A DNA stretch of 64,000 nt from Lachnospiraceae bacterium. Its GTDB lineage: Bacteria; Bacillota; Clostridia; Lachnospirales; Lachnospiraceae. Under the pieces are notes generated by a model. The model ran no database searches. It was not told where the DNA came from and saw only the letters and a program-made list of their open reading frames with translations. The stretch is taken from positions 1 to 64,000 of the forward strand of contig JAUNIX010000005.1 in assembly GCA_030523275.1 (NCBI GenBank), given 5' to 3'. Below, piece by piece: positions 55,576 to 63,990 of this stretch. The translations under genes were made by a program, and so were the position numbers. Numbering within the stretch: the stretch's first letter is position 1; the number at the start of each line of letters is the position of its first letter.

Positions 55576-56571
55576 ATGAAATTTGTGATGCGATACCTAC
55601 GAGAGCATTTCAATATAATTGGAATGGAATTATTATTTGTTTGTGTCTTTGCACTTATTTTCTATTTGTATCATTTGCCGATTGAAGCAATTCTATATCC
55701 GGCTGTGATCTGTATGTTGATCGGATGTATTTTTGGGGGCTATTCCATATTACATGCATATGAAAAACATAAAAAACGTGTGATAATGCAAGATTTACAC
55801 GGTAATGTGATGCAGGAGCTATTAGAGGAAAATGCTAAAATAGAGGAAGAAGATTATCAGCGAATCATCGTAAATTTGTGTCAGGAAATGCAGTTAATGG
55901 AAGATAAAATGACGAATTCCTATCAGGAAATGATGGATTATTTTACGGTATGGGTGCATCAGATTAAAACCCCAATTACATCAATGCGGTTACATCTTGG
56001 AACAGAAGATTCCCCTTTATCCCAGAGATTAAAATCAGATCTTCTCCGTATTGAGCAGTATGTGGAAATGGTGTTGACGTATTTAAGGATGGGGGCGGAT
56101 GTAACCGATTACACTTTTCGGACCGTCCATTTAGATAAAGTAATAAAGGAGAATATACGGAAACTTCGTGGAGATTTTATTATGAAGAATCTAAATTTGG
56201 TATATGTTCCGTCTGATGAAACGGTGATATCTGACGAAAAATGGTTGTCGTTTGTAATAGAACAGGTTCTCTCAAATGCATTAAAATATACTAATGAAGG
56301 GTCAATAACGATATCATTTGAAAAACCAAGCACACTTTGTATCAGTGATACAGGAATCGGCATTGCGCCAGAGGATATCCCGCGAATCTTTGAAAAGGGA
56401 TATACTGGGGGCAATGGTCGTATCGATAAGCGGGCAAGTGGCTTGGGGCTATATCTTTGTAAAGAGATTTGTAATCGTTTGGGACATGAAATATCGGTAA
56501 CCTCAGAGGTGGAAATCGGAACAACAATAAAAATTAATCTCAGTCAATACCGCCGTGTGAGTGAATTTTAA
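55576..56571 (+). CDS. BceS-like histidine kinase
   Basis: A 331-residue kinase with two N-terminal helices (about 13-31 and 36-58) joined by a few residues and no sensor domain, as in BceS. His128 in VWVHQIKTPITSMRL is the phosphorylation site; DTGIGI and SGLGLYLC are in the ATPase domain. AAAGGGGG precedes ATG 55576. It should take its signal from the exporter encoded downstream. Confidence 0.9.
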   Translation: MKFVMRYLREHFNIIGMELLFVCVFALIFYLYHLPIEAILYPAVICMLIGCIFGGYSILHAYEKHKKRVIMQDLHGNVMQELLEENAKIEEEDYQRIIVNLCQEMQLMEDKMTNSYQEMMDYFTVWVHQIKTPITSMRLHLGTEDSPLSQRLKSDLLRIEQYVEMVLTYLRMGADVTDYTFRTVHLDKVIKENIRKLRGDFIMKNLNLVYVPSDETVISDEKWLSFVIEQVLSNALKYTNEGSITISFEKPSTLCISDTGIGIAPEDIPRIFEKGYTGGNGRIDKRASGLGLYLCKEICNRLGHEISVTSEVEIGTTIKINLSQYRRVSEF

Positions 56572-56584
56572 GCGAAATGAAAAT

Positions 56585-56620
56585 CTAACAAAAATGTAAG
56601 AAGTCGGAGGGAAATGTAAG
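56585..56620 (+). promoter_or_regulatory. Probable BceR-type operator upstream of the exporter genes
   Basis: CTAACA-AAAA-TGTAAG (56585-56600) is an imperfect inverted repeat with a four-base centre, like the binding sites reported for BceR-type regulators. A second TGTAAG lies at 56615-56620, 20 bases (two helical turns) further. The TATGAT near 56654 could be the -10 of the regulated promoter. Confidence 0.55.
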
Positions 56621-56690
56621 TCGAATCAATGGAATGCATTTCTCTCTTTTTGTTATGATGATGTCATAAAAGATAGAAGGAGGCATCAAT

Positions 56691-57455
56691 ATGAACATAT
56701 TAGAAGTAAGTGGATTAAAGAAAGTATATACAACACGATTTGGAGCCAATCAGGTCACAGCGTTGCGGAATGTAAATTTCTCGGTTGAACAGGGGGAGTA
56801 TGTAGCAATTATGGGTGAATCTGGATCAGGAAAGACGACATTGCTTAATATTTTAGCTGCCCTAGATAAACCTACCAGTGGTTCTGTATTATTAAAAGGA
56901 AAGGATATTACAAAAATTTCAGAAAATCAGATTGCTGAATTTCGCAGAGATAATTTAGGGTTTGTTTTTCAGGATTTTAATCTTTTAGATACTTTTTCTC
57001 TGGAAGATAATATTTATCTTCCGCTTGTACTGGCAAATACCCCTTATGAGGAAATGAATGAGCGACTTTGGCCGATTGCCCAAATGCTTGGCATTACCGA
57101 ACTGCTTTCCAAATATCCATATGAAGTATCAGGGGGACAAAAGCAAAGAGCTGCTGTTGCAAGGGCGTTGATTACCAATCCAAAGCTGATTTTGGCGGAT
57201 GAACCGACTGGGGCATTGGATTCTCGTTCATCGGATGAATTATTACGACTGTTTGCAACGGTTAATCAGTCAGGTCAGACGATCTTAATGGTAACCCATT
57301 CCGTTGCTGCAGCAAGCAGAGCGAACCGCGTTTTGTTTATTAAGGACGGCGAAGTATTCCATCAAATTTACCGTGGTGCAGACAGCGATGAGAAGTTATA
57401 TCAGAAGATATCCGATACACTTACCATACTTCAGACAGGAGGTGAGAGTCGATGA
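56691..57455 (+). CDS. BceA-like ABC transporter ATPase
   Basis: A 254-residue ATPase with Walker A GESGSGKTT, signature VSGGQKQR and Walker [13 protein letters not shown]. The N-terminal LKKVYTTRFGANQVTALRNV block is typical of BceA-like subunits. AGAAGGAGG precedes ATG 56691. The gene overlaps the permease by four bases. It has its own putative regulator-controlled promoter, separate from the kinase gene. Confidence 0.92.
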   Translation: MNILEVSGLKKVYTTRFGANQVTALRNVNFSVEQGEYVAIMGESGSGKTTLLNILAALDKPTSGSVLLKGKDITKISENQIAEFRRDNLGFVFQDFNLLDTFSLEDNIYLPLVLANTPYEEMNERLWPIAQMLGITELLSKYPYEVSGGQKQRAAVARALITNPKLILADEPTGALDSRSSDELLRLFATVNQSGQTILMVTHSVAAASRANRVLFIKDGEVFHQIYRGADSDEKLYQKISDTLTILQTGGESR

Positions 57456-59557
57456 AACGATGGTTTTATACAAAACTTGCATGGACAGGAATCCGAAAGA
57501 ATAAGCAGTTATACTATCCATACTTTATAGCAGCAATTGCAATGGTAACCGTATTTTACATTTTTAGTTTTTTGGTGGAGTCAAAAGTTGTCCGAACTCT
57601 TCCCGGTAGAGCATTTTTACCATATATATTTCAATGTGGTATGAGGGTCGTTGCAATCTTTTCAATTCCCTTTCTTTTTTATACGAATTCATCGCTTGTC
57701 AAAAAACGGAAAAAGGAGCTTGGGTTATATAATATTCTTGGGATGAATAAAAAGAATATATTTCTTCTATTATTTTGGGAGACATTGATTACTTATGGAA
57801 TCGTTGTGATTGGTGGTATTTTGCTGGGAATTTTACTTTCCAAGATTGCTGAACTTGGCTTAGTGAATATCATGAATCAGGCAGTAAACTATCACATCTA
57901 TATAGAATGGAAGTCGGTGTTAATTTCCATGTTGGTATTTGCGTGCATCTTTTTCTTGATTCTGCTCAATATGCTGCGTCAGATTCAAAATAATAATCCG
58001 ATTGAATTGCTACATAGTGATTCTGTCGGAGAGCGTCCTCCAAAAGGGCGGTTGCTTCTTGCAGCAGGCAGTTTGGTTTTCCTTTTGACGGCTTATTGTG
58101 TTGCCGCAAGTATAGAGTATATGGAGGAGCCTTTTGCATTTCAAAAGTGTTTTGCAGCAGGAGTGTTGATTACAATTGGAACGTTTTTATTATTTATCTG
58201 TGCTTCGGTTTATCTATGCAAGCGATTGCAAAATAATAAGAAATATTATTATAAGACCTCCCATTTTGTCACGGTATCATCAATGTCGTATCGAATGAAG
58301 CGCAACGGAGCAAGTTTGGCAACCATATGTGTTTTGGTGACTGTCATTCTCGTAACACTTTCATTTTCGGTATCCTTTTATACGGCTTCCATGGATATTA
58401 TTAAAGAGCATTATCCGTTTGATATTGGAGTTACGGTTGAGATTCCAATAAAAAATATGAAAGATAAAAATTCTTTAAAGGAATATACAGAGTATTACCG
58501 ATCAGAGATAGAAAATAGCATGCAAAATGCAGATGCAAACTCTATAGAAGACTATTCAGCCAACATGTTAGCAATGATGACAAATGATCGCCTTGATTTA
58601 CGTTCTGATATGCGTCATACATGGTTTCATCCAGGATCTGGACTTTATCCGGGATGGGAAGAAGGAAATCAAAAGATTGTCTGGCTGCGTGTCATGTCGT
58701 TAGAGGATTACAATCGATTATGTAAAACTTCGTTTACACTTGATAAAAATGAAGTTTTGGTAGCATCGGAAACGATAGAGTATGCAAAAGACGTGATTGT
58801 GCGATACAATGGGGAAACAGCGAAAGTAAAGAAATCAGTCAAAGAGGTTCCTACAATCACATATGCAAGGTTGTATGATGACGGTTTTTTGGATGCGCAT
58901 GATTGCGAAACGATGTTTGTGATCGTTCCTGATTTATATTCTTTTATAGGAAAGGCAGAGGGTTCTGCTATCTGTTCCAAAAAGAATTATATGAATTATC
59001 AATGGGAATACGGTATCAATATGCAAAAAAAGGATACCTCCTTACAAAAACTTTATCATCAAATTGCAAAAAAAATGGAAAAAGTATCAAATGCGACAGG
59101 TAATACGAAAGTATCTTGTTATTCACAGGATGCAAAAGGAGAAAAATATTATTCTTTGGCTGGTGGGTTATTATTTCTTGCATCCATGGTGGATATTTTG
59201 TTCATTGTCGTGACAGCGCTGATCATGTATTACAAGCAGATATCGGAAGGTTATGAAGATCAGAAGAGATTCCTCATTATGCGTAATATAGGTATGACAA
59301 CAAAAGAAATTAAAAAAAGTATTTATTCTCAAATTTTGACTGTATTTTTGTTACCATTGATCGTGGCCGGGATTCATCTTATTTTTACATCCAACATCTC
59401 GTATTTATTATTAAAACTGGCTATATTTGATAATAAACCGTTATTTATAAAAATTATGTGTATTAGCTATTTGATATTTGCAGGTGCTTATACTTGTATG
59501 TACTTATTAACATCGAAGTCTTATTTTAAAATTGTAAATCAATCCGCAAATGAATGA
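57452..59557 (+). CDS. BceB-like FtsX-type ABC permease
   Basis: A 701-residue permease with the ten-helix BceB plan: one helix near 18-36, three helices between about 55 and 175, helices up to about 310, a large outside domain (about 315-560), and four C-terminal helices. The KKRKKELGLYNILGMNKKNI block near residues 86-105 is usual for the group. The outside domain differs from that of the first module, so the peptide spectrum is expected to differ. It overlaps the ATPase gene (ATGA). Confidence 0.9.
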   Translation: MKRWFYTKLAWTGIRKNKQLYYPYFIAAIAMVTVFYIFSFLVESKVVRTLPGRAFLPYIFQCGMRVVAIFSIPFLFYTNSSLVKKRKKELGLYNILGMNKKNIFLLLFWETLITYGIVVIGGILLGILLSKIAELGLVNIMNQAVNYHIYIEWKSVLISMLVFACIFFLILLNMLRQIQNNNPIELLHSDSVGERPPKGRLLLAAGSLVFLLTAYCVAASIEYMEEPFAFQKCFAAGVLITIGTFLLFICASVYLCKRLQNNKKYYYKTSHFVTVSSMSYRMKRNGASLATICVLVTVILVTLSFSVSFYTASMDIIKEHYPFDIGVTVEIPIKNMKDKNSLKEYTEYYRSEIENSMQNADANSIEDYSANMLAMMTNDRLDLRSDMRHTWFHPGSGLYPGWEEGNQKIVWLRVMSLEDYNRLCKTSFTLDKNEVLVASETIEYAKDVIVRYNGETAKVKKSVKEVPTITYARLYDDGFLDAHDCETMFVIVPDLYSFIGKAEGSAICSKKNYMNYQWEYGINMQKKDTSLQKLYHQIAKKMEKVSNATGNTKVSCYSQDAKGEKYYSLAGGLLFLASMVDILFIVVTALIMYYKQISEGYEDQKRFLIMRNIGMTTKEIKKSIYSQILTVFLLPLIVAGIHLIFTSNISYLLLKLAIFDNKPLFIKIMCISYLIFAGAYTCMYLLTSKSYFKIVNQSANE

Positions 59558-59611
59558 AAAAGATAAAAATTAGGTATAAATATAATGTTCACAGAATTTT
59601 CACAAATTTTA

Positions 59612-59638
59612 TTAGCACTCCCTATTGACGAGTGCCAA
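59612..59638 (+). promoter_or_regulatory. CIRCE operator (HrcA binding site)
   Basis: TTAGCACTC-N9-GAGTGCCAA matches the CIRCE consensus with one base different in the right arm. It overlaps the -35 element of the following promoter, the usual position for HrcA repression. Confidence 0.93.
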
Positions 59639-59653
59639 AATAAGTGTTATATT
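59625..59653 (+). promoter_or_regulatory. Heat-shock promoter of hsp20
   Basis: TTGACG (59625-59630) and TATATT (59648-59653) are 17 bases apart; the CIRCE operator covers the -35. Confidence 0.8.
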
Positions 59654-59762
59654 ACAGATAGAACAAAGGAAAGAGGAAAAAGAATTGGATTTCATTTTTC
59701 CAGCCAATCCTGAGTTTTAACGAAATGAAGTATTATATTTTCAGGAAAAGGAGAGATGACAT

Positions 59763-60197
59763 ATGTTAATGCCTAGTATTTTTGGAGAAAACTTAATTGA
59801 TGACTTTTTTGATGATTTTGCACGTCCGGTAGCACGTTATACTAATTCAGTAAATTGTATGATGAAGACAGATATAAAGGAAACTGCCGATAGCTATGAA
59901 CTGGATATCGATCTTCCTGGATATAAGAAAGAAGATATCAAAGCAGAATTAAAAGATGGATATATGACAATCAGTGCTCAGACTTCTAGCAATAAGGATG
60001 AAAAGGATGAGAATGGAAAATATATCCGCCGCGAAAGATATTATGGAAATTGCAGCAGAAGCTTCTATGTAGGAGAAGAAGTTACTCAGGAAGACATTAA
60101 AGCAAAATTCGAAGATGGTATTTTGAAAGTAACCGTACCAAAGAAAGAAGCAAAGCCTCAAGTAGAGGAAAAACGATTCATTACGATTGAAGGTTAA
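59763..60197 (+). CDS. Hsp20/alpha-crystallin family small heat shock protein
   Basis: A 144-residue holdase chaperone that keeps unfolding proteins soluble. The alpha-crystallin domain covers about residues 35-140: ADSYELDIDLPGYKKEDI, the RRERYYGNCSRSFYVGEEV stretch and the GILKVTVPK motif. A short N-terminal arm (FFDDFARPVARY) and C-terminal tail complete it. AAAGGAG precedes ATG 59763. The CIRCE site upstream shows control by HrcA; hrcA itself is not in this window. Confidence 0.95.
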   Translation: MLMPSIFGENLIDDFFDDFARPVARYTNSVNCMMKTDIKETADSYELDIDLPGYKKEDIKAELKDGYMTISAQTSSNKDEKDENGKYIRRERYYGNCSRSFYVGEEVTQEDIKAKFEDGILKVTVPKKEAKPQVEEKRFITIEG

Positions 60198-60213
60198 TGG
60201 AAGGTATGTAATA

Positions 60214-60246
60214 AACAGGGATGCTCATTTGAGCATTCCTGTTTTA
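60214..60246 (+). terminator. Terminator between hsp20 and the dnaJ-like gene
   Basis: AACAGG and ATGCTCA pair with TGAGCAT and CCTGTT (one G-T/mismatch between the blocks), loop TT, followed by TTTTAA. It may fully or partly stop hsp20 transcripts. Confidence 0.75.
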
Positions 60247-60286
60247 ACATATGATATAAAAACGTGGAAAAGAGGTGAGCGTACAG

Positions 60287-61219
60287 ATGAAAAGAGATTA
60301 TTATGATGTACTTGGTGTGTCAAAAAATGCCGATGAAAAGAAAATCAAACAGGCATATCGAAAGTTAGCAAAGAAATATCATCCCGATACCAACTCGGGG
60401 GATAAACAGGCGGAACAAAACTTTAAAGAAGTTTCAGAAGCATATGATGTTTTAAGTGATAAAGAAAAGAGAAAACTCTACGATCAATATGGTTTTGCAG
60501 CCTTTGACGAAAGTATGGGTGCTAGAAACCGAGGAAAAAATACTTATCGTGGAGGATTTGGTGATTTTGGCTTTGGAAATGGTGGAACTTATCAAGAATA
60601 TCATTTTCATGGTGATAACATGGGAGATATTTTTCATGATTTCTTTGGTCATGGTTTTGGTTCAGAAACAGGTTATCAAAGCTATGATCGCAAAGGTCAG
60701 GATGTAACAGCTAAAATATCGATTCCATTTGAAGATGCAGTGTATGGAAATGAGCGAATGATTCGTTTTCAGGATGAATACGGACAGGAAACTTCTCTAA
60801 AAGTCAAAATACCGGCTGGCATTGATACGGGAAAGAAGATACGATTAAAGGGAAAAGGTGAGCCATCTCCATATGGTGGGGAAGCCGGAGATTTATTACT
60901 ACAAGTAAACGTGGAGGAAAAATTGGGCTTTGAAAGAAAAGGAAATGATATTTATACGACCGTACGGATTCCATATACAACCGCTGTATTAGGTGGAGAA
61001 GCCATTGTGCAGACCATTTATGGCAAGGTAAGTTGTAAAATTAAGGAGGGTACACAGTCAGGAACTAAAATTCGTTTACGAGGAAAAGGTATGCCACTTA
61101 TGAATCAACCAGGAGTAAAAGGAGATCAGTATGCTATTGTCGAGATTCAAGTGCCTCAATATCTGACTCCACAGGCGAAAATGAAATTAAAAGAATATCA
61201 GCAGGCAGTCGGTGCCTAA
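60287..61219 (+). CDS. DnaJ-family co-chaperone (CbpA-like, no zinc finger)
   Basis: A 310-residue J-domain protein that would stimulate DnaK. The J-domain (about 3-68) has the HPD motif in YHPDTNS; a glycine/phenylalanine-rich region follows (about 75-120), then two C-terminal substrate-binding domains. The four CxxCxGxG zinc repeats of canonical DnaJ are absent, so it belongs to class B. AGAGGTGAG precedes ATG 60287; the in-frame GTG at 60275 lies within that site. It sits behind hsp20 but after a terminator. Confidence 0.9.
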   Translation: MKRDYYDVLGVSKNADEKKIKQAYRKLAKKYHPDTNSGDKQAEQNFKEVSEAYDVLSDKEKRKLYDQYGFAAFDESMGARNRGKNTYRGGFGDFGFGNGGTYQEYHFHGDNMGDIFHDFFGHGFGSETGYQSYDRKGQDVTAKISIPFEDAVYGNERMIRFQDEYGQETSLKVKIPAGIDTGKKIRLKGKGEPSPYGGEAGDLLLQVNVEEKLGFERKGNDIYTTVRIPYTTAVLGGEAIVQTIYGKVSCKIKEGTQSGTKIRLRGKGMPLMNQPGVKGDQYAIVEIQVPQYLTPQAKMKLKEYQQAVGA

Positions 61220-61281
61220 GAAATAAAATAGAATTGTTTCCCTTAAAAGGTTATGATAAAATAAGTATAATTATTCAGAGA

Positions 61282-61306
61282 TTTTTTGTTTCATGGAAAC
61301 AAAAAA
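61282..61306. repeat. Perfect palindrome in the 5' region of the next gene
   Basis: Arms of 11 bases (TTTTTTGTTTC and its exact complement) flank an ATG loop. It lies 48 bases before the start codon at 61354 and after a possible -10 TATAAT near 61265. It may be an operator or an mRNA hairpin. Confidence 0.55.
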
Positions 61307-61353
61307 CGCTTCGCGAGGATGCGATACTGACATACAGAGGGAGGATTAATATT

Positions 61354-62220
61354 ATGTATTGGAATGAGAAGAAACGCAATATTCATAAAATCATAATATT
61401 CATATTAATCCTTTTTTTGATATGCCAGTATTTTTTTATGGTATTTTCGATAAGAAACAATCAAGGTTCTTTTGATGCCATTCGAACAGAAGGAACTGTT
61501 TGTACTGGTGCAGACTATGTGTCTTTTATGGATGATCAGGTGTATGTTCTAAATCGATTGAGTCAAGTACTCATATATGATGAAAATGGAAATACCTTTG
61601 TTTCAGACGGTTTTCGCACGAAGTTATATATGATTAAAGCAGATGGTACAAAAAAATTATTAATGGAAGAAACTTGGAAGGATTATCTTTTTTATTCTCC
61701 TGTTTTAAAAGTGATTGCTGTTTTTCTAATTATATTAAATATGGTTGTTTGGTTGGCACAGAAATTGCGAATGAGAAGAAGATATAATAAAAAAATGCGG
61801 ATAAAAGCAGATCCAGTGAGAATTATGGAAGAAATAGAGAAAAATCAGGAAGAAATCATCTGGCAGAGGACAGCGCAAAGTAAGGGGAAAATGACCTTTT
61901 ACTTTGTGACGGACAGACAAGTGATTAAGTGTATCAAAGGAAGAGAATTTTATCAGCTATTTTATGACGATTTTCATCATGCCAGCATTATTTCTATAAA
62001 AGATGGTTTATTTCCACAGAAAGATAGGAAAATCATTGTGTTTGCAAAGCATGAACCGGGATATAAAATACTCACATATGGAGAATTTGGAGATTTGCAT
62101 GAGATGAGTTTTGAAGACCTTTCTGATGTGGAGCTTATCGTGAAAATGATCAATCAACAGAGAGAAAAATTTCTGCAAAAGCATTCGAAGGGAGCAGAAT
62201 ATGAAGAAAATCAGAATTGA
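61354..62220 (+). CDS. Hypothetical two-helix membrane protein (YcxB-like tail)
   Basis: A 288-residue protein of unassigned function. One helix lies at about 13-32, an outside loop of about 85 residues follows, and a second helix at about 115-135 leads to a basic cytoplasmic domain of about 150 residues. Its C-terminal strands (FYQLFYDDFHHASIISIKDG) recall PH-like membrane domains such as YcxB, a weak resemblance. GAGGGAGGA precedes ATG 61354, chosen over the earlier in-frame start at 61234. It overlaps the next small membrane protein by 20 bases. Confidence 0.55.
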   Translation: MYWNEKKRNIHKIIIFILILFLICQYFFMVFSIRNNQGSFDAIRTEGTVCTGADYVSFMDDQVYVLNRLSQVLIYDENGNTFVSDGFRTKLYMIKADGTKKLLMEETWKDYLFYSPVLKVIAVFLIILNMVVWLAQKLRMRRRYNKKMRIKADPVRIMEEIEKNQEEIIWQRTAQSKGKMTFYFVTDRQVIKCIKGREFYQLFYDDFHHASIISIKDGLFPQKDRKIIVFAKHEPGYKILTYGEFGDLHEMSFEDLSDVELIVKMINQQREKFLQKHSKGAEYEENQN

Positions 62221-62533
62221 TAAGAGCAAAGAAGAGTGGATTCGCAGCTTGGAAGAGAAAGTGGAATTGTTGGGAGAGGGAGAAGATTTTTTAAAAGAAG
62301 ATGAATGTGGTTTATATCTTGAAGGAAAGGCGAAACATACAAAAGGATTGATCTATTACATATTCTTGATTTTTATATTCATTATTACACCAGGATTTGA
62401 ATTTATTTGTGATGTGTCTGGTATGGATATATTAATAGAATGTTTTGTAGCCTTTGTTTTTGTTAATGTTATCTTCTTTTTGCAAGGTAGATTTGTGATA
62501 AGAAATATGCTCAGTAAATTAAGACAAATTTAG
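62201..62533 (+). CDS. Hypothetical small membrane protein
   Basis: Not recognised. The 110-residue product has a charged, helical cytoplasmic start (about 1-45) and two hydrophobic segments (about 49-68 and 76-94). It overlaps the preceding gene's end and is only 14 bases from the next, so it is part of the same transcription unit. AAGGGAG precedes ATG 62201. It may form a complex with the preceding membrane protein. Confidence 0.6.
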   Translation: MKKIRIDKSKEEWIRSLEEKVELLGEGEDFLKEDECGLYLEGKAKHTKGLIYYIFLIFIFIITPGFEFICDVSGMDILIECFVAFVFVNVIFFLQGRFVIRNMLSKLRQI

Positions 62534-62546
62534 ATGGAGATTGAAA

Positions 62547-63017
62547 ATGAAAATACTTGTTGATGCGGATGCCTGTCCAGTAGTGGGAATTGTGGAAACA
62601 GTTGCGAGAAAAAATCATATTCCAGTTATTCTTTTATGCGATACCAATCATATTTTATATTCGGATTATAGTGAAGTCAAGATAATTGGAGCTGGTGCGG
62701 ATGCCGTTGATTTTGCTTTATTAAATATTTGTAAAAAGGGAGATATTGTTGTGACGCAGGATTATGGTGTGGCAGCGATGATTCTCGGTAAAGGAGCATT
62801 TGGTATTCACCAAAATGGAAAATGGTACACGAATCAAAATATTGATCGGATGCTCATGGAACGGCATATGGCGAAAAAAGTCAGAATGTCAAAAGGAAAA
62901 CATCATATAAAAGGTCCATCAAAACGGACGAAAGAAGATAATCAGAGATTTTTGGAATCATTTGAGCGACTCGTCTTAAAAGTCATGGAAGAACAGGAGG
63001 ATAATATATATGGTTAA
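62547..63017 (+). CDS. DUF188 (YaiI/YqxD, UPF0178) family protein
   Basis: A 156-residue PIN-like protein. The start KILVDADACPV, the ADFALLN-like DAVDFALLNICKKGDIVVTQDYGVAAM block and the C-terminal KGPSKRTKEDNQRFLESF helix define the family. The acidic residues resemble PIN nucleases, but no activity is established for the family. GGAGA precedes ATG 62547; a TTG at 62541 is less likely. It overlaps the deformylase-like gene by eight bases. Confidence 0.9.
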   Translation: MKILVDADACPVVGIVETVARKNHIPVILLCDTNHILYSDYSEVKIIGAGADAVDFALLNICKKGDIVVTQDYGVAAMILGKGAFGIHQNGKWYTNQNIDRMLMERHMAKKVRMSKGKHHIKGPSKRTKEDNQRFLESFERLVLKVMEEQEDNIYG

Positions 63018-63420
63018 GCCAATTGTAAAAGATGTATTATTTCTATCTCAGAAATCAGAACCAGCTACAACAAAGGATGCATTTATTATCGAGGATTTAC
63101 TGGATACACTACAATATCATTCATCAGCCTGTGTTGGAATGGCGGCAAATATGATTGGGTACAAGAAGGCTATCATTGCTGTCAATATGGGATTTGTCAA
63201 TATGGTCATGGTGAATCCAAAGATTGTAAAGAAAGATAGTCTGTATGAGGCAGAAGAAGGATGCTTGTCTTTAACTGGAAAGCGCAAAACAACCAGATAT
63301 CAAAAGATCGAAGTGGAATATCAGGATCAAAATTTTAAAAAAAAGAAACAGGAATTTTCTGGATGGACAGCCCAGATTATACAGCATGAGGTTGATCATA
63401 TACATGGGATAGTTATTTAG
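63010..63420 (+). CDS. Peptide deformylase-like protein
   Basis: A 136-residue member of the deformylase fold, which removes the formyl group from new proteins. Motif 2 EEGCLS (metal Cys) and motif 3 QHEVDHIHG (HExxH metal histidines) are intact. Motif 1 reads CVGMAANMIG; the conserved Gln of GxGxAAxQ, which stabilises the reaction intermediate, is Met. It is also shorter than standard enzymes. AGGAGGA precedes ATG 63010. It may be a specialised paralogue rather than the housekeeping enzyme. Confidence 0.8.
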   Translation: MVKPIVKDVLFLSQKSEPATTKDAFIIEDLLDTLQYHSSACVGMAANMIGYKKAIIAVNMGFVNMVMVNPKIVKKDSLYEAEEGCLSLTGKRKTTRYQKIEVEYQDQNFKKKKQEFSGWTAQIIQHEVDHIHGIVI

Positions 63421-63457
63421 ATATTTTTATATATAATTATTTATGAATTGACATTTT

Positions 63458-63676
63458 GTGATAGGAAAGTCTGGTATCAAAAGACAACAGGAAAAGTTTG
63501 TGCCGCAACTGGTATCATGTTATGATGTTGTTAACGTAAAAATATTACCAGGCGGTAATTCAAAAATCGTTGATAAAGCTGATAAATTAGGGACTTTTTT
63601 AGAAAGTATCAAAAATAGCGTTACGGTTGGTAAAAAATACAGAAAATGTGATAAAATCAACAGTTTTGTGAAGTGA
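63458..63676 (+). CDS. Unrecognised short frame, possible gene fragment
   Basis: A 72-residue frame starting with GTG and lacking a ribosome binding site. It is basic (many K residues) with blocks such as VNVKILPGGNSKIVDKADKLGTF that look like real protein. I do not recognise it. It may be the leftover end of a lost gene just before the CRISPR-like repeats. Confidence 0.25.
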   Translation: MIGKSGIKRQQEKFVPQLVSCYDVVNVKILPGGNSKIVDKADKLGTFLESIKNSVTVGKKYRKCDKINSFVK

Positions 63677-63705
63677 GAAAGAGTAAAATGTACCATTTTA
63701 CGATG

Positions 63706-63800
63706 GTTTAACATTAACAAGAGTTGTATTGAAACGATGATTCAGCTTTAACTCACACATACTGTGGGCGGTTTAACATTAACAAGAAGTTGTATAAAAT
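63706..63800 (+). CRISPR. Two-repeat CRISPR-like remnant with a different repeat
   Basis: Two 30-base units starting GTTTAACATTAACAAGA and continuing with GTTGTAT-type ends lie at 63706-63735 and 63771-63800. They differ by a one-base indel and a few 3' changes. The 35 bases between them have spacer length. The form resembles type I-B/III clostridial repeats and is unlike the main array. No cas genes are near, so this could be a decayed array or simply a short direct repeat. Confidence 0.5.
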
Positions 63801-63990
63801 CTTAATTATTATTATATTGTTCTGCTTCTTTGAAATACATTAGTAATTGGATTCCCGATGAATGAAAAAAGTGAATATTTGTAAGGAGTAATTCAACAAA
63901 GTCTGATAAAAAGATGATATTATAAGAATATATGGAATTTGAGATATGATTTTTGCGGAGCATTTTTGATAAAGAATGAAGGAGATATGT
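63801..63990 (+). other. Gene-free AT-rich stretch
   Basis: Together with the CRISPR-like remnant this gives more than 300 bases without a convincing gene. Apart from a TATAAG-like element near 63931 I see nothing to annotate. Confidence 0.4.
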
